Positions 61,601 through 64,000 of a DNA stretch of 64,000 nt are shown here, piece after piece. The position numbers were made by a program, and so were the translations under genes. Origin of the DNA: Holothuria scabra. Its lineage: Eukaryota; Echinodermata; Holothuroidea; Aspidochirotida; Holothuriidae. The stretch is from assembly GCA_037179385.1 (NCBI GenBank), contig CM074180.1, positions 33,027,455 to 33,091,454 on the forward strand. Reading direction: 5' to 3'. The first letter of the stretch is position 1. The number at the start of each line of letters is the position of its first letter. A model generated the notes under the pieces. It worked only from the letters and a program-made list of their open reading frames with translations. It did no database searches and had not been told where the DNA came from.

Positions 61601-62803
61601 ATGAAAGACCTCTTCAATGTTTCTATATTCTGTTAAACAATCAGTTCAGAAGAAAAAAATATGGTGGGGCAAAAGATGAATATTATCTGTCAAAATGTGA
61701 TTACCTTGTTACCCAATTCATTCTTTTACCGAGCTCTTTGCTTGTCTTGTACACTTGCAACTCACTGTACTCGAACTACTACTATGTTACTGTCTGATGG
61801 GATGATGGTGGTGAATCACGGATGAAAAATTCTCCTATCTTCCATTTCCTCAAGTCTTTATCCAGCATTCATGTAAGAATCAAATCAAACCACAATCCAT
61901 CCCATATGTCCTGACCTATGGTCAATACCATGAGCTTAACAAATCCTGCAAGACATTTTACACAGCATTGATCCCAAAGTTGCAGCTATCCTTTATTAAG
62001 TCTCCTGATAAATACTTTGTTCCTCCCTTCCTCATCTCACCCATGTGACAATTTGTCTTTTAGATATGTTCCAATTTCACAATGCATCTCATACTTTACC
62101 TTTGCTGCTGCTACAGTTGTTTTGAGAAACAGCATACTTGTGAAAGACAAAATAAGAGGTATGATGCTAACAAATCAGATTTCAAAACAGCTGCTTCATT
62201 TAGTTCCATAGAATTTCAACACAGCCGGAAAGGAAGATGATGTTTCGATTGGACTAATTTCGTTAAACAAGATTTGAACTCTGTGACCTCATGACTGATC
62301 TAGAATATCTAGGTCAGGTTCATGAGCAAATTAACTCCTAACAACTTCTGAAAGGCCTAAGCTACAACCCCCTACATTTCGTATGTGACTTAATACAACA
62401 ATGTGACAATGTTACTTGGCCTGGCCCCCTTTGGACTGGGGGTGTAGAATATGTCCACAGTATTTCTTTCCTGTAATAGTAGGCGAATAAAGGGATGGAC
62501 TTGAGCTGTTTCTTCTTGATGACACCACATAACACATTTGTGTTGGGTGTCATTGAATCTCATCTAACAAACTAATTACTTGCTCTTAGTCATTTTATAG
62601 AAACAATGACAATGCCAACTATTTGCAAAAGTTCGTATTGCTCACTTGGCAATTACAGAGACTTCAGTTTGAGTAGCTTCATCGCTGATAGAACAATGCT
62701 CTGAAAACGTATCTTCGATAGTTCCAGGACTGGGATTGGATGGAGTACTCATATGCATCACTTCCAGGGAATTTTGAAAGGCACTCAGTGTGACACACCA
62801 GAC
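43576..62803 (-). CDS. WDR27: WDR27-like WD40-repeat protein, 3' part of gene (13 exons, N-terminus outside window)
   Basis: Thirteen exons on the minus strand join in one open frame with GT/AG junctions and consistent phases: 62803-62646, 61409-61236, 60659-60576, 60341-60235, 59438-59349, 55621-55431, 54641-54508, 53043-52958, 52290-52169, 51449-51352, 48782-48680, 46848-46750 and 43626-43576, giving about 498 codons plus TAA. The product has WD40 blades: GH...SVSWS...ITSSDDKTGKVW, then ATAAVTDGIKVWDVR, GVTFSPCG..LVTGSEDKS..VFDLR and a closing LTGTLDGKLRLF. The blade-poor middle part (HAQFYYVDKFIIL, YLYKYNLDT..DEIKR) resembles what I recall of vertebrate WDR27. WD40 propellers are protein-interaction scaffolds; the cellular role of WDR27 is poorly defined, so none is claimed. 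The family is about 800 residues long, so roughly 300 N-terminal residues should lie right of base 64000. Introns carry several MITEs. WD40 identity is near certain; the WDR27 assignment is strong but from memory. Confidence 0.88.
44031..44190 (+). mobile_element. tRNA-derived SINE, 5' part
   Basis: The tRNA-like head is well kept: GTCTAGCGGTAGAACACCCA and the B box GGTTCAAAT. The junction CGCCAAAGACTTACAAATGG follows. The body stops at about 44190, where foreign inverted-repeat DNA begins. Body-like sequence (CCTACAACTGG) resumes near 44850. Confidence 0.7.
44193..44552. mobile_element. MITE with long imperfect inverted repeats (family T)
   Basis: The left arm ACATGGACAGAGCATGTAAT is answered by the inverse of the right arm (CATGGACAGAGCGTACTGCA). 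Further in, GCCAAGATGGCCACCGTG on the left pairs with an inverted CATCAAGATGGCTGTCTG on the right. TATA flanks both sides, so a TA duplication (Tc1/mariner style) is possible. Confidence 0.65.
44557..44810. mobile_element. family G element with ~60-bp imperfect inverted repeats
   Basis: The left end ACGAATCTAGACAGCAAGTG and the inverted right end ACGAATCCAATTAGCGCTTG diverge, but the inner GGGTCCATCA words on both arms restore the pairing. Related fragments lie at 13648 and 54950. It abuts family T. Confidence 0.65.
46750..46848 (-). CDS. WDR27: WDR27 penultimate exon
   Basis: Exon of 99 bp (33 codons, phase 0 at both ends), acceptor TTGACAG. It encodes AYVFDLREGAVIEKLMGHTD and then VVSCVAYHPLYAE. 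The donor GAG/GTACCA is non-consensus at +4. Read-through would stop after ten codons at 46717 and leave the last blade incomplete. The separate exon at 43576-43626 completes the blade, so the donor is probably used. Confidence 0.9.
47440..47565 (+). mobile_element. dispersed repeat R1, copy 4, fragment
   Basis: Only the R1 left block is present (GTCCCCCTTTCCAGAAGAAG and TTTTTAATTTCCACAAAAATG). It lies in a WDR27 intron. Confidence 0.6.
48680..48782 (-). CDS. WDR27: WDR27 exon, WD blade
   Basis: Exon of 103 bp, acceptor TTAACAG and donor TCA/GTAAGT. It encodes KLEGHLNRAHACGVTFSPCG followed by QYLVTGSEDKS. GH, the FSP turn and the structural Asp of SEDKS are all present. Confidence 0.93.
49403..49436. 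repeat. perfect short hairpin
   Basis: Arms GGAGTTGCTAGA (49403-49414) and TCTAGCAACTCC (49425-49436) pair perfectly around a 10-base loop. It is in a WDR27 intron. Function unknown; it may be a fossil transposon tip. Confidence 0.9.
50540..50790 (-). mobile_element. tRNA-derived SINE, full-length copy
   Basis: On the minus strand the head carries GGTAGAGCATCCGCCTGTCA and the B box GGGTTCGATTCCCAGG. The TCATACCAGAGACTTTAAAA junction, the AAGCAATGGAGTAGGGAAAA body and a CTCCATCTAACC tail follow. The best-preserved A and B boxes of the family are here. It is in a WDR27 intron. Confidence 0.85.
51352..51449 (-). CDS. WDR27: WDR27 exon, WD blade
   Basis: Exon of 98 bp, acceptor CTACACAG and donor ACAG/GTATGT. 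It encodes a blade ending in a canonical WD dipeptide: FATAAVTDGIKVWDVRTN. The split codon gives Arg at the junction with the next exon. Confidence 0.92.
51640..51960 (+). mobile_element. repeat D relative, copy 2
   Basis: Shares AGTTTTAGCATATCTCTGAA and a TGAAAAAT word, then a TTTTTTTGGTTAACCTAACT block, with 32741-32974. It extends further on the left with GC-richer sequence. Boundaries are uncertain. Confidence 0.55.
52169..52290 (-). CDS. WDR27: WDR27 exon, WD blade
   Basis: Exon of 122 bp, acceptor TTTTTTCAG and donor CAG/GTAAAC. It encodes IVICCGSDKSVELFDLN and then GQRLTKIEAAHSRCVHSI, the c-d strands of one blade and the first strand of the next. Confidence 0.9.
52388..52716 (+). mobile_element. 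dispersed repeat R1, copy 5
   Basis: R1 blocks in order: GTCCCCCTTTCCTCAAAAAG, AAGAAGAGGACACCTTTGAG, CTTGAAGCAAGCTTTTGAAC and GGCAGAATCCCT. It sits between two WDR27 exons only 0.67 kb apart. Confidence 0.75.
52726..52906 (+). repeat. dispersed repeat family P, copy 2
   Basis: Partner of 455-645: AAATCACACTCCTAAGG, then TGGGTGTGCAATTTCACCTG and CATGCTTCAAAATTCAATGC. Its right end is about 50 bp from the donor of the exon at 52958. Confidence 0.55.
52958..53043 (-). CDS. WDR27: WDR27 exon, short
   Basis: Exon of 86 bp encoding SRYKLVKEFSMEEANQVTCL and SAANGFYS. The donor is AT/GTGAGT. The acceptor (ACAAG) has a weak pyrimidine tract but is the only AG that keeps the frame with both neighbours. 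Acceptor placement is the least certain junction in the gene. Confidence 0.75.
53639..53898. mobile_element. piggyBac-like MITE with perfect ends (family Q)
   Basis: 260 bp. It is bounded by TTAA at 53639-53642 and 53895-53898. Terminal inverted repeats TTAACCCTTTACCATTGT are perfect over 18 bp. A subterminal hairpin, GGGTCCTTTTGGACCC, lies just inside the left end. The interior is GC-richer than its surroundings and non-coding. TTAACCC tips plus TTAA duplication are characteristic of piggyBac. It lies in a WDR27 intron. Confidence 0.92.
54508..54641 (-). CDS. WDR27: WDR27 exon, family-specific segment
   Basis: Exon of 134 bp, acceptor CTTATCAG and donor CG/GTGAGA. It encodes HAQFYYVDKFIILTAGNSF followed by YLYKYNLDTSRDEIKR. 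This block is not a generic WD repeat and is the part that most suggests WDR27 rather than another WD40 protein. Confidence 0.88.
54945..55095 (+). mobile_element. family G element, copy 3, degenerate
   Basis: It contains CAGTCAAGTGATGGTCTGAT near the left and GTTGATGGACCCCAATTC near the right, the two landmark words of the element at 44557, at shortened spacing. Confidence 0.55.
55431..55621 (-). CDS. WDR27: WDR27 exon, canonical WD40 repeat
   Basis: Exon of 191 bp, acceptor CATTAG and donor AAG/GTTAGT. It holds a canonical repeat: GHNASLNSVSWSHDSTWL, ITSSDDKTGKVW. A charged tail with a His/Lys-rich run and a KKGSSQK end follows. The intron between this exon and 59349 is 3.7 kb and carries a 700-bp hAT-like element. 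Confidence 0.92.
55810..56509. mobile_element. hAT-like MITE with perfect 8-bp target duplication (family J)
   Basis: 700 bp. The left end CAAGGGCGTATCCAAGGAGG and the inverted right end CAAGGGCGGATCCAGCCTCT match at the tip. TGTAGTGT flanks it at 55802-55809 and 56510-56517. Subterminal GGCGCCCCC-type blocks occur at both ends. The interior has no transposase. It lies in the intron between the exons at 55431 and 59349. Confidence 0.9.
57735..57890 (+). repeat. diverged tandem duplication, 80-bp period
   Basis: AAACATATGATTTG...ATCCCTG at about 57768-57790 recurs at about 57848-57870. Each is preceded by TTTGCCAACC and followed by ATT.TGAAA. Two units, in a WDR27 intron. Confidence 0.85.
58622..58862 (-). 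mobile_element. tRNA-derived SINE, full-length copy
   Basis: On the minus strand: head GGTCAAGTGGTTAGAGCATT, B-box region GGAGTTCAAGTCCCAGC, body AAGCAATGGAGTAGGGGAAA and a CTCCATCCAACC tail. It is in a WDR27 intron, in the same orientation as the gene. Confidence 0.82.
59217..59257 (+). repeat. GGCTA pentanucleotide microsatellite
   Basis: GGTTAGGTTAGGCTAGGCTA continues for a total of about seven GGTTA/GGCTA pentamers. It lies about 90 bp from the donor of the exon at 59349. It is not a telomeric repeat. Confidence 0.9.
59349..59438 (-). CDS. WDR27: WDR27 exon, blade strands b-d
   Basis: Exon of 90 bp, acceptor CCTAAAG and donor CAG/GTATGT. It encodes DDGQYLACALADKSAQVMKM and then a short linker ending TCLT. 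The last codon is split and gives the Gly of the following GH motif. Confidence 0.87.
60235..60341 (-). CDS. WDR27: WDR27 exon, start of a WD blade
   Basis: Exon of 107 bp, acceptor TTTTTACAG and donor CAG/GTAATA. The end, PVSISDVHFS, is the first strand of a WD blade. It continues across the splice into DDGQYLACALADKS in the next exon, a textbook WD40 turn. Confidence 0.85.
60576..60659 (-). CDS. WDR27: WDR27 exon, short linker
   Basis: Exon of 84 bp, acceptor TTTTTTCAG and donor AAA/GTAAGT. It encodes a basic Ser-rich segment (TKMFSPNTSQLKISFSKGKK). Joining it to its neighbours completes Arg and Lys codons in frame. Confidence 0.78.
61236..61409 (-). CDS. WDR27: WDR27 exon, low-complexity linker
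   Basis: Exon of 174 bp between acceptor TTCCAG and donor AAG/GTAAC. It encodes an Ala/Ser/Lys/Gln-rich stretch (SASAALASKAKSKKPASQ...) that looks disordered and links two parts of the propeller. The phases fit both neighbours (Asn codon split at the start, Arg codon split at the end). A conflicting open frame on the same strand at 61137-61481 breaks the phase and is not used. Confidence 0.78.
62646..62803 (-). CDS. WDR27: WDR27 exon 1 of those visible
   Basis: Exon of 158 bp. It follows the acceptor TTTTTACAG and ends at donor AA/GTGAGC. Only one frame is open throughout (VWCVTLSAF...). It starts in phase 0 and ends with two bases of a split Asn codon. The opening VW-like strand finishes a blade begun in an exon outside the window; the remainder is polar, Ser/Thr/Glu-rich linker. 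No further upstream exon was recognised between 62804 and 64000. Confidence 0.8.
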
Positions 62804-63252
62804 CTGTAAAAAGTTTGTAAGGTGACTTCAGTGTAAATATTATTCAGATATATTTATAAAGTTTTGGACGCTAGTGATTACCAACCTTTTTCCTTGGGTC
62901 TTTCAACTTATGTAGTTACCAAATAAACTGATAGTTTTCAGTGACATCTCAGCTGAGAGATAAGAATTATCTCTACACATAAATGTCATATTTAAGAAGA
63001 GCTGCACAAAAATTGTAGCGTTCAATTTTTCTTTATGAAACATCTTCCAAAATTAGAATCATCCTGTTCATTCCTTCATGTATAGAATAAAATAGCATTC
63101 TACTTAGGCATTATGAAAAATAGCAAATTATTCAACCTTAATACAAGACTTCTGCACATTACGAGCTTCTCTACCAAAATATTGGGCCAAAAATGTTTCA
63201 TTAAATGTTTTGAGTAGCACACTAATTTTTAGAGTGACAACCCTTAAAAAAA

Positions 63253-63560
63253 ACCCACATAATTCCCACATAATTCCTGTAGGAAAATGAAAACTTCCTA
63301 TAGGAATTTGCAATTTCCTATAGGAAGTTACAACTTCCTACAGGAATTATGTGGGATAATATTCAGCCTGTGCGAGTTTCCCACATCAAAAAGTTGAATT
63401 CCCACATGAGAATTGAAATTCCCATATGGAAAGTTGAAATCCCCATATGGGGAGTTAAATTCCCACATGGGGAGTTCAGTTTCCCATATAAGAAGTCAAA
63501 TCTTCAGGTGGGAAGTCATCTTTTGGTATGGGAAGTTAAATTGCCCATATGGGAAGGCAC
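63253..63560. repeat. array of short palindromes at ~20.5-bp spacing
   Basis: 12-14 bp palindromes start at 63274, 63295, 63315 and 63335 (TTCCTATAGGAA type) and at 63399, 63419, 63440, 63460, 63481, with decayed ones near 63501, 63521 and 63541 (TTCCCATATGGGAA type). They are separated by AGTTGAAA-like spacers of 6-9 bp. The first block is enclosed by a perfect 21-bp inverted repeat at 63265-63285 and 63335-63355. Upstream of the first visible WDR27 exon, presumably in an intron. No protein is proposed to bind. Confidence 0.93.
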
Positions 63561-64000
63561 AAAATGGCTGTGTGGATTGTGCAGTGAACAGCTTTGAAGG
63601 AAGTCTATTGTGATTGGCTTATTCAAAGGCTCTGTCACAACAAAGCCCTTTTGAAAGGAGTCTTTGTATGGTAGCCTACATGCACAGTGTTGAGCTGTAT
63701 AGTAAAGCAAGTAGTGTACCAGTTCAACATTGTGTTGTATACAACAGTCAGAGTTAATAGCAAGCAGTGCAGTGAGAGTGGATGCAAACTGTGCAGTTGT
63801 AAATTTGAGTGGAGGCTGTGGACTATATATGTGCTGAATACTGTTAAGTAAGTGACTAAGTCTGAGTGTTGTTTTGTTGCATGGACTGATATTTTTATAA
63901 GGTGAAGCCTCAGCAAATGGACTCTCATATTCAAAACACATGCAGTCAATGGGATGTGCTGTTAAAGGAATCAGTTATTGTGTTGCATACAACTTGAAAC

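Noticed and set aside
63516..63941. 141-codon minus-strand open frame
   Set aside because: It overlaps the palindrome array and has low-complexity His/Leu-rich content with no WD40 character, so it is not a WDR27 exon.

Overview
The window is eukaryotic, AT-rich nuclear DNA from an animal. It has split genes with GT/AG introns, a tRNA-derived SINE, many small DNA transposons and a satellite. Nothing prokaryotic is present: no operons, no dense ORFs, no rRNA or CRISPR. Several repeat styles (GTAGGCCTAC-like words, TTAA-bounded miniature elements, abundant hAT-like fragments) would fit a marine invertebrate, possibly an echinoderm. That placement is an inference and is weak.

One protein-coding gene can be supported. 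It lies on the minus strand and fills the right third of the window, from the stop codon at 43576 to the edge of the visible coding part at 62803. Thirteen exons can be joined in frame at GT/AG junctions. They encode about 498 residues of a WD40-repeat protein whose exon contents match the C-terminal part of WDR27. The N-terminal exons should lie beyond base 64000. The terminal exon is only 51 bp and sits 3.1 kb downstream of the previous exon.

The left two thirds (1 to about 43500) hold no recognisable gene. They are a record of transposition. Several unrelated-looking MITE families share the same end (TTTAAAGG...) and TTAA target duplications, the piggyBac signature: family A (about 300 bp, eight copies), B (about 265 bp, four copies), C (two copies), F (591 bp, two to three copies) and a perfect single copy, Q, inside a WDR27 intron. 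hAT-like elements with 7-8 bp duplications, a tRNA-SINE with a 14-bp duplication, and a decayed retrotransposon RNase H fragment are also present. Many are nested (A in B, hAT in A, D in C, F in R1), so relative ages can be read directly.

Two tandem arrays stand out. At 37261-38685 there is a minisatellite of 16 units of about 91 bp with a visible higher-order pattern. At 63253-63560, in the right-hand WDR27 intron, short palindromes are spaced about 20.5 bp apart, close to two helical turns. Neither is explained by the gene or the transposon families.
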